Origin: Vibrio atlanticus
GTDB taxonomy: Bacteria; Pseudomonadota; Gammaproteobacteria; Enterobacterales; Vibrionaceae
Assembly: GCF_024347315.1 (NCBI RefSeq)
Contig: NZ_AP025460.1
Span: forward strand, 1,674,001-1,738,000
DNA: 64,000 bases
Reading direction: 5' to 3'
Part shown: positions 1 to 8,284 of the stretch, piece after piece
Layout: each line of letters begins with the position of its first letter
How positions within the stretch are numbered: the stretch's first letter is position 1
Notes under the pieces: model-generated
Seen by the model: the letters and a program-made list of their open reading frames with translations, nothing else
What the model was told of the DNA's origin: nothing
Database searches by the model: none
Translations under genes and position numbers: made by a program

Positions 1-95
1 ATGACCCTGATGTTGATCACTCACTGGGCCAAAAAGTTGCAGTAACTTGGGTTGAGAGCTGGGAAGTGGTATTAGAAGATGAGCAAGAAGTTTAA
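1..95 (+). CDS. potA: Spermidine/putrescine ABC transporter ATPase, C-terminal end (partial)
   Basis: The window opens inside a gene; only its last 31 codons are present. They encode a tail with the WVESWEVVL motif, typical of the C-terminal TOBE region of PotA, the ATPase that powers polyamine import by PotB and PotC. The stop codon at 93-95 overlaps the potB start by 17 bases, which implies translational coupling in a potABCD operon. The identification rests on this short tail and on the following potB, so the catalytic part cannot be checked here. Confidence 0.85.
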   Translation, partial: DPDVDHSLGQKVAVTWVESWEVVLEDEQEV

Positions 96-936
96 TTTAC
101 AAAACGCAATTGTTGCTTTAATCACAGGTTGGTTAGTGCTGTTCGTGATGATTCCAAACATCATGATCATCGGTACTAGTTTCTTAACTCGTGATGAAGC
201 TAACTTGATTGAGATGACTTTTACTCTCGATAACTATGTGCGTTTGGCTGATCCGCTGTATTTTAAAGTGCTGATGCACTCTTTCTATATGGCAATCGTT
301 GCTACCCTGCTTTGTTTAATTATTGGTTACCCGTTCGCCTACATCGTGGCAAAAATGCCTGCGAAATGGCGTCCAATCATGTTGTTTTTAGTGATTGTGC
401 CATTTTGGACTAACTCACTGATTCGTACTTACGGATTAAAAGTGGTTCTGGGTACTCAAGGTGTGTTGAACAAAGGCTTGTTGGCGTTAGACATTATCGA
501 TAAGCCACTTCGTATTATGTATTCAGAAACGGCAGTAATGATCGGTTTAGTGTATATCCTACTCCCGTTCATGATTTTGCCGTTGTACTCAGCAATCGAA
601 AAGCTAGACGACACTTATTTAGAAGCGGCTAAAGATTTAGGTGCGAACAAACTGCAAACGCTATTGAAAGTCGTGTTACCACTGACTATGCCAGGTATTG
701 TCGGCGGTTGTTTATTGGTGTTATTACCTGCATTAGGTATGTTCTACATCTCTGACCTATTAGGCGGAGCAAAGAACCTGCTGATTGGTAACGTGATTAA
801 GAGCCAAGTACTCAATGCTCGGGACTGGCCGTTTGGCGCTGCGACGAGTATTGCACTGACCGTGGCAATGGCTGTGATGCTTTATGCCTACTACCGTGCA
901 GGTAAGTTATTGAATAAGAAAGTGGAGCTAGACTAA
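79..936 (+). CDS. potB: Spermidine/putrescine ABC transporter permease PotB
   Basis: This 285-residue inner-membrane permease forms half of the channel for polyamine uptake. About six hydrophobic segments are visible, the first near residues 12-32. The EAA loop that docks on the PotA ATPase reads [25 protein letters not shown] near residues 180-205. Length matches the E. coli family member. The start codon lies inside the end of potA and the stop shares one base with the potC start (TAATG), so potABC should be translated as one unit. Confidence 0.95.
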   Translation: MSKKFNLQNAIVALITGWLVLFVMIPNIMIIGTSFLTRDEANLIEMTFTLDNYVRLADPLYFKVLMHSFYMAIVATLLCLIIGYPFAYIVAKMPAKWRPIMLFLVIVPFWTNSLIRTYGLKVVLGTQGVLNKGLLALDIIDKPLRIMYSETAVMIGLVYILLPFMILPLYSAIEKLDDTYLEAAKDLGANKLQTLLKVVLPLTMPGIVGGCLLVLLPALGMFYISDLLGGAKNLLIGNVIKSQVLNARDWPFGAATSIALTVAMAVMLYAYYRAGKLLNKKVELD

Positions 937-1706
937 TGGGTCGCACAGTTAAGTTCAGCTTTATGGCGTTGGTATACGCTTTTCTATACCTACCTATTAT
1001 CGTATTAATTGCCAACTCTTTTAATGCCAATAAGTTTGGTATGAAATGGGGTGGCTTTACCACCAAGTGGTATGACGCGCTGATTAACAACGATAGCCTA
1101 ATGCAGGCTGCGTGGCACTCGATCAACGTCGCGGTGTTCTCAGCAACTGCCGCAACGATTGTTGGCAGCCTGACAGCAGTAGCCTTATTCCGTTACCAAT
1201 TTAAAGGTAAAGGTATAGTCAATGGCATGTTGTTCATCGTGATGATGTCACCAGATATCGTAATGGCGATTTCGCTTCTTGCGCTATTCTTGGTTATGGG
1301 TGTGCAACTTGGGTTCTTTACCCTACTTGCAGCGCACATTACTTTCTGTTTACCGTTCGTTGTTGTCACGGTTTACAGCCGCTTGAATGGCTTTGATGTG
1401 AAGATGCTAGAAGCCGCAAAAGACTTAGGTGCAAGTGAATGGACGATTCTAAAACAGATCATCCTGCCTCTTGCTAAGCCAGCGGTTGCTGCGGGTTGGT
1501 TATTGAGCTTCACTCTGTCTTTGGACGACGTGATCATCAGCTCTTTTGTTACAGGGCCAACCTACGAAATATTACCACTGAAGATTTACTCGATGGTTAA
1601 AGTCGGTATATCTCCAGAGGTCAATGCCCTAGCAACAGTGATGTTAGTGGTGTCGTTAATACTGGTGATTATTTCTCAGTTGTTAGCGAGAGAGAAAATT
1701 AAGTAA
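936..1706 (+). CDS. potC: Spermidine/putrescine ABC transporter permease PotC
   Basis: This 256-residue inner-membrane permease is the second channel subunit of the polyamine importer. It has about six membrane segments and an EAA loop ([20 protein letters not shown]) near residues 155-175 for contact with PotA. Its start codon overlaps the potB stop by one base. A stem-loop with a T tract follows before the binding-protein genes, so transcription of potABC may be partly separated from potD. Confidence 0.95.
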   Translation: MGRTVKFSFMALVYAFLYLPIIVLIANSFNANKFGMKWGGFTTKWYDALINNDSLMQAAWHSINVAVFSATAATIVGSLTAVALFRYQFKGKGIVNGMLFIVMMSPDIVMAISLLALFLVMGVQLGFFTLLAAHITFCLPFVVVTVYSRLNGFDVKMLEAAKDLGASEWTILKQIILPLAKPAVAAGWLLSFTLSLDDVIISSFVTGPTYEILPLKIYSMVKVGISPEVNALATVMLVVSLILVIISQLLAREKIK

Positions 1707-1768
1707 GTCTCCTACTCTTAACTGAGACAGACTTGATAAGATTCAAGTTTAACAAAAGTGTTATTCAT

Positions 1769-1800
1769 AAACAGAATGGTAAATTGCCATTCTGTTTTTC
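1769..1800 (+). terminator. Stem-loop terminator after potC
   Basis: An 11-bp perfect stem (AAACAGAATGG paired with CCATTCTGTTT) with a 7-base loop is followed by TTTTC. It lies between potC and the first potD, so it may lower or attenuate read-through into the binding-protein genes. Confidence 0.7.
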
Positions 1801-1843
1801 TATCTAGTGCCTTCGGGCAACGTTTAGTTTGGAGCTAACGTCA

Positions 1844-2878
1844 ATGAAAAAATGGGCTACTCTATTAGCTGGTAGTGCATGTGCGCTTTCAATGTTATCT
1901 GCACCATCGTTTGCAAAAGATAACAAAGAATTGGTATTCATGAACTGGGGACCTTACATCAACAGTGAGATCTTAGAACAGTTCACGGATGAGACTGGCA
2001 TCAAAGTGATTTACTCGACTTACGAGTCGAATGAAACTTTGTACGCAAAATTGAAAACGTACAATAAAGGTTACGACCTTGTGGTTCCTTCAACCTACTT
2101 CGTGTCTAAAATGCGCGACGAAGGCATGCTTCAAAAGATCGACAAAACCAAGCTGAACAATTTTGCGAATCTAGATACAAACTACCTAGATAAGCCATAT
2201 GATCCGAACAATGACTACTCTATTCCACACGTAGTGGCGATCACTGGCCTAGCTGTTAACACAGACATGTACGATCCAGAAGATTTCCAAAGCTGGGCTG
2301 ATCTATGGAAGCCAGAGCTTGAAGGTCAGCTGATGATGATGGACGACACGCGTGAAGTGTTCCACATCGCACTGCGTAAGCTAGGTTACTCAGGTAACAC
2401 AACCAACGAGAAAGAGATCGACGAAGCTTACGCTGAACTACAAAAGCTGATGCCAAACGTTCTTGTGTTTAACTCAGATAACCCTGGCGCGCCATACATG
2501 TCTGGTGAAGTGGGTCTTGGTATGCTTTGGAACGGTTCTGCTGCTGCAGCGCAAAATGAAGGTCTGCCGATTAAACTGGTTTTCCCTAAAGAAGGCGGCA
2601 TCGGTTGGGTTGATAACTTCGCTATCAGTTCTGGCGCAGTAAATGTAGAAGCAGCTCATAAGATGATCGACTTCCTACTTCGCCCAGAAATCGCAGAGCA
2701 AATCTCTCGTGACACAGGCTACCTAACGGCTGTCAAAGCGTCTAACGAGAAGTTCAAAGACAGCCCTGCGCTGTTCCCATCTCAAGAAGACCTTGACCGT
2801 GTGGAATGGCAAGCTGCGGTTGGCGATAAGACAGTGAAGTACGAAGATTACTTCATGAAGCTTAAAGCCGGTCAGTAA
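1844..2878 (+). CDS. potD1: Periplasmic spermidine/putrescine-binding protein PotD, copy 1
   Basis: This 344-residue protein is a periplasmic binding protein for polyamines that delivers them to PotBC. A signal peptide covers about residues 1-24 and ends in APSFA. The mature N terminus carries the family motif ELVFMNWGPYI, and LVVPSTYFVSKM and MLWNGSAAAA follow. The start at 1844 is chosen because GGAG at 1831-1834 sits at the right distance; an upstream in-frame TTG at 1829 lacks a ribosome site. It is closely related to the next gene but carries different pocket residues (for example VVAITG against IWGATG), so ligand preference may differ. The order potABC-potD-potD resembles the V. cholerae arrangement. 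Confidence 0.93.
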   Translation: MKKWATLLAGSACALSMLSAPSFAKDNKELVFMNWGPYINSEILEQFTDETGIKVIYSTYESNETLYAKLKTYNKGYDLVVPSTYFVSKMRDEGMLQKIDKTKLNNFANLDTNYLDKPYDPNNDYSIPHVVAITGLAVNTDMYDPEDFQSWADLWKPELEGQLMMMDDTREVFHIALRKLGYSGNTTNEKEIDEAYAELQKLMPNVLVFNSDNPGAPYMSGEVGLGMLWNGSAAAAQNEGLPIKLVFPKEGGIGWVDNFAISSGAVNVEAAHKMIDFLLRPEIAEQISRDTGYLTAVKASNEKFKDSPALFPSQEDLDRVEWQAAVGDKTVKYEDYFMKLKAGQ

Positions 2879-2984
2879 GCGAGTCTGTTATCTAATTGCT
2901 CCGGTCAACAGAGGCTAATAAGTAACTGGTTTACTTAATAGGCCAAGTTAGGTAATCAACAAATTAAAAATAAGAATATCAATG

Positions 2985-3010
2985 AATAGGCAGCTTAGGC
3001 TGCCTATTTT
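2985..3010 (+). terminator. Terminator between the two potD genes
   Basis: A 10-bp perfect stem (AATAGGCAGC / GCTGCCTATT) with a TTAG loop and a short T run ending in TTTTG. It should end transcripts of the first potD, so the second copy probably has its own promoter in 3011-3090. Confidence 0.8.
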
Positions 3011-3105
3011 GTTATATCACTGCTATAATTTAGCGCGATTTTTAGAAATCCATTTACTTTGGGTTCAATACCCAGCTCCAAATCAAACAAATGAACGGAA
3101 CAGTA

Positions 3106-4143
3106 ATGAAAAAAACACTGTATACCGGCGCATTGTGTGCTGCTACTTTACTTTCTACACCCTCTTTCGCAGCTGACCAAGAACTGTATTTTTACAACTG
3201 GTCTGAATATATTCCAAATGAAGTACTAGAAGACTTCACCGAAGAGACTGGCATTAAAGTCTATTACTCAACTTATGAGTCTAACGAAAGCATGTACGCT
3301 AAGTTAAAAACTCAAGGTACGGGTTACGACTTGGTCGTTCCTTCTACTTACTTCGTTTCTAAGATGCGTAAAGAAGGCATGCTTCAAGAGCTTGATAAAA
3401 CTAAGCTAAGCCACTTTGCAGATTTGGATCCAAATTACTTAGATAAGCCATTTGACCCAAACAACAACTACTCGATCCCATACATCTGGGGCGCAACGGG
3501 TATTGGTATCAACTCAGATATGCTAGACAAGTCTTCAGTTAAAAACTGGGGCGATCTGTGGGATACACAGTGGGAAGGTCAACTGATGATGATGGATGAC
3601 TCTCGTGAAGTTTTCCATATCGCACTGTCTAAACTGGGTTACTCTCCAAACACGACTAATCCTGAAGAAATCAAAGAAGCGTACGAAGAACTTCGTAAGC
3701 TGATGCCAAACGTATTGGTATTTAACTCAGATTTCCCAGCAAACCCTTACCTAGCGGGTGAAGTGTCTCTTGGTATGCTTTGGAATGGCTCTGCTTACAT
3801 GGCACGTCAAGAAGGCGCAACGATTGACATTATCTGGCCAGAGAAAGGTGCTATCTTCTGGATGGATAGCCTAGCGATTCCAGCAGGTGCTAAGAACACT
3901 GAAGCGGCACATAAGATGATCGACTTCCTTCTTCGCCCTGAAAACGCAGCGAAAATTGCTCTAGAGATCGGTTACCCAACACCAGTTAAAACAGCTTACC
4001 CTCTTCTTCCGAAAGAATTTTCTGAAGATAAGAACGTTTTCCCGCCACAATCAGTGATGGATAATGGTGTTTGGCAAGACGAAGTTGGCGAAGCGAGCGT
4101 CATTTATGACGAGTACTTTCAAAAACTTAAAGTAGACAACTAA
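3106..4143 (+). CDS. potD2: Periplasmic spermidine/putrescine-binding protein PotD, copy 2
   Basis: This 345-residue PotD paralogue has a signal peptide (residues 1-22, ending in SFAA) and the family motifs ELYFYNWSEYI, LVVPSTYFVSKM and MLWNGSAYMAR. It retains IWGATGIGIN near residue 127, the version seen in E. coli PotD. It is therefore the likelier classical spermidine binder of the pair. The ATG at 3106 is preferred over 3091 because GGAA precedes it at 3097-3100. Terminators lie on both sides, so it can be expressed independently of copy 1. Tandem duplication followed by divergence is the simplest origin. Confidence 0.93.
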   Translation: MKKTLYTGALCAATLLSTPSFAADQELYFYNWSEYIPNEVLEDFTEETGIKVYYSTYESNESMYAKLKTQGTGYDLVVPSTYFVSKMRKEGMLQELDKTKLSHFADLDPNYLDKPFDPNNNYSIPYIWGATGIGINSDMLDKSSVKNWGDLWDTQWEGQLMMMDDSREVFHIALSKLGYSPNTTNPEEIKEAYEELRKLMPNVLVFNSDFPANPYLAGEVSLGMLWNGSAYMARQEGATIDIIWPEKGAIFWMDSLAIPAGAKNTEAAHKMIDFLLRPENAAKIALEIGYPTPVKTAYPLLPKEFSEDKNVFPPQSVMDNGVWQDEVGEASVIYDEYFQKLKVDN

Positions 4144-4178
4144 TTTGTTAGCAAAAGTTTAATTGTTGCTAGTAAGTT

Positions 4179-4209
4179 AAATAAAGCGGCGTAAGCCGCT
4201 TTATTTTTA
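4179..4209 (+). terminator. Terminator after second potD
   Basis: A 12-bp perfect stem (AAATAAAGCGGC / GCCGCTTTATTT) with a GTAA loop and a T-rich tail. Confidence 0.88.
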
Positions 4210-4257
4210 TTCAAAATTTATATAGGATTAAGCAAACAATACGAAGTGCGATTACAT

Positions 4258-5112
4258 ATGCAAGCAAACCCTATCCTGTTAGTTGTGACTTTTATGCTGT
4301 TAGCGTCACTGTTGATGCTTGGCCTGAGTTCATTTATTCATATTGATTCAAATTATGATTTGTTTTTCGAAACAAATACCCTCGTGATCACTATGTACAT
4401 CTATTATGTTGCGCGTCACGCCATTCGTCCCCACAAAGCTCTTCGCTACGGCGCTCTATTACTCATTTTTAACCTGTTTTATGACGTATCAACCGAGCTT
4501 AAACATCTTGATGAGTGGGCTGACCAAAATGAACTAATAGATACCTTCTTGGAAGACGGGTTGCTACAAATAGCATTTTTATTGATTGCTTACGGTATTA
4601 CTGAATTAACTGGCAAGATCAAAGACCAAGGTAAACGCGACGAGCTTACTGGTTTGTATAATCGCAAGAAGTTTGACGCGATCAAACTTGCAGAGTTTGA
4701 GCTCATTTACTTCGACTTAGATGGACTAAAAGAGACAAACGACCTTAAAGGCCACAAAGTTGGAGATTTAATGATTGTTCGTTTCTCTCAGGCTCTGAGG
4801 CAAACTGCTTTGGAAGATGAAATGGTGTTTAGAGTGGGTGGTGATGAGTTTGTTGCAACGGCTCAACTCGGTCGTGGTGGTGAGTTTGTCAGCCAAGTCA
4901 ATAACTTACTGCATGGTGAGAACATCAGTTTTTCTTACGGTATCGAAGTGACCAGCCGAGATAATTTTAAACAGGCATTGGTTGAATCCGATAAAGCGAT
5001 GTACGAAATGAAAAAAGCTCAACGACCTGTTCAAAACTCTTGGTGCACGTCTTGTCCTAATCTAGAAACAAATTACCTGAATATAGAGACAACAAGGCAA
5101 ACTGATGACTAG
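4258..5112 (+). CDS. Membrane GGDEF-domain protein (probable diguanylate cyclase)
   Basis: This protein of about 284 residues has an N-terminal membrane part with about four hydrophobic segments (residues 5-115) and a C-terminal GGDEF domain (about 130-265). The substrate motif is intact (RVGGDEF), as is DELTGLYNRKKFD at the domain start, so it should make cyclic di-GMP from GTP. No RxxD inhibitory site precedes the GGDEF. The domain is compact, and a tail with two cysteines (SWCTSC) follows. The ATG at 4258 is used; a GTG at 4246 is possible and neither has a clear ribosome site. No sensor domain of known type was recognised. Confidence 0.85.
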   Translation: MQANPILLVVTFMLLASLLMLGLSSFIHIDSNYDLFFETNTLVITMYIYYVARHAIRPHKALRYGALLLIFNLFYDVSTELKHLDEWADQNELIDTFLEDGLLQIAFLLIAYGITELTGKIKDQGKRDELTGLYNRKKFDAIKLAEFELIYFDLDGLKETNDLKGHKVGDLMIVRFSQALRQTALEDEMVFRVGGDEFVATAQLGRGGEFVSQVNNLLHGENISFSYGIEVTSRDNFKQALVESDKAMYEMKKAQRPVQNSWCTSCPNLETNYLNIETTRQTDD

Positions 5113-5143
5113 AGCCTCATCTGAATAAATGTCAGTTTGCCAC

Positions 5144-5177
5144 TGATAAATGATAAATGATAAATGATAAATGATAA
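5144..5177. repeat. TGATAAA heptamer tandem repeat
   Basis: There are four exact copies of TGATAAA and a fifth imperfect copy (TGATAAC) in the gap between the GGDEF gene and the cobB 3' end. Copy number could vary by slippage. No function is apparent. Confidence 0.9.
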
Positions 5178-5243
5178 CTGTTGCTGATAACGAGCTCTCA
5201 AGTTCCAACCTTAAGCGGGTCAATCAATTTATTGGCACAAGGG

Positions 5244-5978
5244 TCAGGCCGTTAGAGACCCCTTCTCTGACAGCAATAGCTCACCGACAAGCTTAGGTAC
5301 TTCGATACTCGCCTTACCGTAACGTTTCTCTTCAAACTCACTTTCAACCGCACTGGGTTCGAGGTTTATCTCGATCGTATGTGCTCCATGCATTTTAGCA
5401 TCATGTACAAACCCTGCAGCAGGATAAACCACGCCTGATGTCCCGATAGAGATAAACAGGTCTGCTTCTTCGAGTGCAGAATAGATGTCACCCATTCTCA
5501 AAGGCATTTCGCCAAACCACACAATATGAGGACGCATTTGAGCTGGTATCTGGCAACAATGGCACAATTCACCAGTATGGATGTCGTCTTTGTGCTCTAG
5601 AACTTGGTTTGACTCGCTACAACGTGCCTTAAGAAGCTCACCGTGCATGTGGATGATATTGCTGCTACCACCGCGCTCATGCAGATTGTCGATGTTCTGA
5701 GTGATGATGGTTACTTTACCGTCGAGCTTATCTTCAAGCTCTCCTAGCGCCTTGTGGGCTGAATTTGGAAAGATACTTTCACTCTGTAATCCATGACGAC
5801 GCTTGTTGTAAAACGCTTGTACAAGGTCAGGATCTTTTGCAAAACCTTCAGGTGTCGCAACATCCTCGATTTTATGGTTTTCCCATAATCCGTCTTGTGC
5901 TCGGAATGTTTGTATCCCCGACTCCGCAGAGATACCGGCGCCAGTAAGAATTACGATATTTCGATATGGGAAATGCAT
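5244..5978 (-). CDS. cobB: NAD-dependent protein deacylase CobB (sirtuin)
   Basis: This 244-residue sirtuin removes acyl groups from lysines using NAD in the cytoplasm. Visible parts are the Rossmann motif [14 protein letters not shown] (13-26), [12 protein letters not shown] (93-104), the catalytic histidine in HMHGE (about 112), and zinc cysteines at about 120, 139, 141 and 142. Tyr57 and Arg60 (FYNKRR) are the pair that lets class III sirtuins accept succinyl- and malonyl-lysine. The ATG at 5978 follows AAGGA at good distance and gives the short form, without the N-terminal extension of the long E. coli isoform. Confidence 0.95.
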   Translation of the reverse strand: MHFPYRNIVILTGAGISAESGIQTFRAQDGLWENHKIEDVATPEGFAKDPDLVQAFYNKRRHGLQSESIFPNSAHKALGELEDKLDGKVTIITQNIDNLHERGGSSNIIHMHGELLKARCSESNQVLEHKDDIHTGELCHCCQIPAQMRPHIVWFGEMPLRMGDIYSALEEADLFISIGTSGVVYPAAGFVHDAKMHGAHTIEINLEPSAVESEFEEKRYGKASIEVPKLVGELLLSEKGSLTA

Positions 5979-6155
5979 ATAACGTCCTTTTCAATATGTC
6001 ACTTGGTAACAGCTTAGCACTGTTCAAATTCCAACAATAGTTTTAGGGATTAGACCATAGTCTTAGCCAACTGAATTCATTGGCTATTTGTGACATAACT
6101 CGCTTGATAGTTGTTGCCGTTCTTACTCAAACTCTCTGTTTTGCTTTTCACAGAA

Positions 6156-6179
6156 ATAAAAAAGCGACCGAAGCCGCTT
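6156..6179 (-). terminator. Terminator of amt
   Basis: Read on the minus strand, a 7-bp stem (AAGCGGC / GTCGCTT, one G-T pair) with a UUCG-type tetraloop is followed by six T. It lies directly downstream of amt. Confidence 0.82.
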
Positions 6180-6235
6180 AGATTTGTTAACTGATGTCTA
6201 CTAGATGTAGCTTTACCCCATCAAAACGAACGACG

Positions 6236-7456
6236 TTAGTCTTCGTTGATAGACGAGATCTTATGGATTGAAAGATCCGCGCCGTTAAATTCGTCTTCTT
6301 CACTTAACCTCAGACCCGTTACTTTGCTCAACACACCGTAGACAACCAATGCACCGATTAAAGCTACCGTAATGCCCGCTAGCGTCCCAATCACCTGAGC
6401 GGTAAAGCTTACGCCTCCTAGCCCCCAGAATGTTTGCTGACCGAAGATACCCGCTGCAATGCCACCCCATGCACCACATACACCGTGCAGAGGCCACACA
6501 CCTAGCACATCATCTATCTGTGTTTTGTTCTGCATGTAAGTGAACAAGTAAACGAACAATGCGCCTGCAACGCCGCCAGTCACCAAAGCACCTAATGGGT
6601 GCATTAAATCTGAGCCTGCACAAATAGCGACGAGACCAGCTAAAGGTCCATTGTGAATGAAGCCTGGGTCATTTTTACCTGCAATTAGAGCCGCAAGAAT
6701 ACCGCCGACCATTGCCATGAGTGAGTTCATCGCCACGAGACCGCTGATACCATTGATAGCTTGAGCTGACATCACGTTGAAGCCAAACCAACCCACACAT
6801 AAGATCCAAGAACCTAGTGCTAAGAAAGGGATGTTTGATGGTGCGAAGTTAGTGTGTTTGCCGGCGCGGACACGGCCTTTGCGCATGCCAAGGAAGTAAA
6901 CCGCGACCAATGCAATCCAGCCGCCAACACCATGAACGACAACAGAGCCCGCGAAGTCATGGAAGCCATAACCGAATTGCGCCTCAAGCCAATCTTGGAA
7001 ACCAAAATTACCGTTCCAGATGATGCCTTCAAAAAATGGGTAGATGAAACCAACGGTGAAAAGTGTTGCGATGAGTATTGGATAGAAACGTGCGCGCTCT
7101 GCGATACCACCAGAAACGATCGCTGGAATCGCTGCAGCAAAGGTCATTAGGAAGAAAAACTTAACCAGCTCGTATCCATTCCCTTGCGATAGCGTTTCTG
7201 CGTCGGCAAAAAAGTGCGCGCCGTAAGCGACCCAGTAACCAATAAAGAAGTAAGCAATGGCGGAGACTCCAAAGTCCGAGAGGATCTTGACCAACGCATT
7301 AACTTGGTTCTTCTTTCTAACTGTACCGACTTCCAAAAATGCAAAACCTGCGTGCATTAAGAAGACCATGATCGCGCCTAATAATAAAAATAGAGTATCC
7401 GAACTCTGCGTCAAGCTCTGTACTGCGCTATGAACTTGGTTGACCGTTTGACTCAT
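6236..7456 (-). CDS. amt: Ammonium transporter Amt
   Basis: This 406-residue inner-membrane ammonium channel has about eleven membrane segments. The family signature DFAGSVVVHGVGGW and the second pore histidine in VWPLHGVCGAWGG form the twin-histidine pore. The start at 7456 is chosen because GGGAGAG stands just upstream; the reading frame continues open further 5' but without a ribosome site or homology. No glnK gene is adjacent, unlike the usual glnK-amtB pair. The upstream DNA carries sites resembling NtrC boxes and a sigma-54 promoter, so induction under nitrogen limitation is likely. Confidence 0.92.
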   Translation of the reverse strand: MSQTVNQVHSAVQSLTQSSDTLFLLLGAIMVFLMHAGFAFLEVGTVRKKNQVNALVKILSDFGVSAIAYFFIGYWVAYGAHFFADAETLSQGNGYELVKFFFLMTFAAAIPAIVSGGIAERARFYPILIATLFTVGFIYPFFEGIIWNGNFGFQDWLEAQFGYGFHDFAGSVVVHGVGGWIALVAVYFLGMRKGRVRAGKHTNFAPSNIPFLALGSWILCVGWFGFNVMSAQAINGISGLVAMNSLMAMVGGILAALIAGKNDPGFIHNGPLAGLVAICAGSDLMHPLGALVTGGVAGALFVYLFTYMQNKTQIDDVLGVWPLHGVCGAWGGIAAGIFGQQTFWGLGGVSFTAQVIGTLAGITVALIGALVVYGVLSKVTGLRLSEEDEFNGADLSIHKISSINED

Positions 7457-7541
7457 TAAAGCTCTCTCCCTTAGCTTTGTCTCAATTGCACTAGAACCGT
7501 GCGAATTGATGTCGTAATTAATTAAAGACTCAACAGTAAAC

Positions 7542-7556
7542 GCAAGATGTGTTCCA
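7542..7556 (-). promoter_or_regulatory. Sigma-54 promoter of amt
   Basis: The minus strand reads TGGAACACATCTTGC, with GG and GC at the exact -24/-12 spacing. It lies about 85 bases upstream of the amt start codon. The NtrC-like sites listed separately lie 75-165 bp further upstream. Confidence 0.7.
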
Positions 7557-7628
7557 ACTTGGTTACGCAAAAAACGTGCAACAGGGTTGGTTTTTAAGTT
7601 TATGATTTTTAATGGTTAATTTCTAAAG

Positions 7629-7644
7629 TGCACTTTATTGGTTC
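7629..7644. promoter_or_regulatory. NtrC-type binding site upstream of amt (proximal)
   Basis: TGCACTTTATTGGTTC resembles the NtrC consensus (GCAC, seven spacer bases, then GGTGC-like half) and lies about 75-100 bp upstream of the sigma-54 element. Confidence 0.5.
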
Positions 7645-7690
7645 TCAGAGAGAGGAAATATTCGATAACTGATTGCACCAATTGAGGGAG

Positions 7691-7709
7691 TTGCACCATA
7701 TTGATGCGG
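7691..7709. promoter_or_regulatory. NtrC-type binding site upstream of amt (distal)
   Basis: GCACCATATTGATGC at 7693-7707 is a dyad with one mismatch and a close match to NtrC enhancer sites such as those of glnA. A further TTGCACCA half site lies at 7673-7680. Confidence 0.6.
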
Positions 7710-7752
7710 TCAATATAAGGCATTAGATCAGTTACCTAGCGCCCAAACGACA

Positions 7753-7784
7753 AAAAGCCCAGTGAAATGAATCACAGGGCTTTT
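7753..7784 (-). terminator. Terminator of the formate dehydrogenase gene set
   Basis: An 8-bp outer stem (AAAAGCCC / GGGCTTTT) and a 4-bp inner stem (GTGA / TCAC) are separated by an A-A mismatch, with a six-base loop. T runs exist on both strands. It stands just downstream of the last gene of the minus-strand set. Confidence 0.82.
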
Positions 7785-7867
7785 AAGGTCTTTCGCTGAT
7801 TACAGTTAACTCATCGTAAAGGAGCTATTATCGAGTTTGGTAACCCGAACGGCTTACATATAAACGC

Positions 7868-8284
7868 TTAAAGGTTTGGACCTGTTGTCGGGTTTTGCGG
7901 TAGGTTTTGACTTAAACGCTGCATGCCTTGATACATACGAATAAACCACACCACAATCGCCACACCACCAAATAACATGCCCACATATGGAATGTAGTAA
8001 GCGATGTCATCGATAATATGGTTTTGATACCAGTAATCGTTCACACCGATCAACACGCCGTTAGAGGTCGCAACCGTAACGATAAGCACAACAAAAAACG
8101 TCAGGTTCAAGAAGAACGAGCGAATCAAGCCGTAGTAATGGGTATCCACTACTTCGCCGTCTTCGCCTTTATCTAAACGATAGCCCGCGTAGATAATGGC
8201 AATCACACCAGAGAGAAGACAAGTAAATGGTGTAAAGCAGCTTAGGATGTAAGCAACCCAAATACCCTTATGAGGTTTGTTCAT
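7868..8284 (-). CDS. Small integral membrane protein, DUF4870-like, linked to formate dehydrogenase
   Basis: This 138-residue protein has about four hydrophobic segments and the DUF4870-like stretch THYYGLIRSFFLNL near residues 48-61. It is the last gene of the formate dehydrogenase set and its start overlaps the gamma-subunit end by 17 bases, so co-translation is likely. No redox motif or catalytic residue is evident. It might assist assembly or membrane placement of the enzyme, but that is inference from position only. Confidence 0.75.
   Translation of the reverse strand: MNKPHKGIWVAYILSCFTPFTCLLSGVIAIIYAGYRLDKGEDGEVVDTHYYGLIRSFFLNLTFFVVLIVTVATSNGVLIGVNDYWYQNHIIDDIAYYIPYVGMLFGGVAIVVWFIRMYQGMQRLSQNLPQNPTTGPNL

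Noticed and set aside
5144..5177. CRISPR-like repeats
   Set aside because: Units are seven bases and directly adjacent without spacers; a simple tandem repeat.
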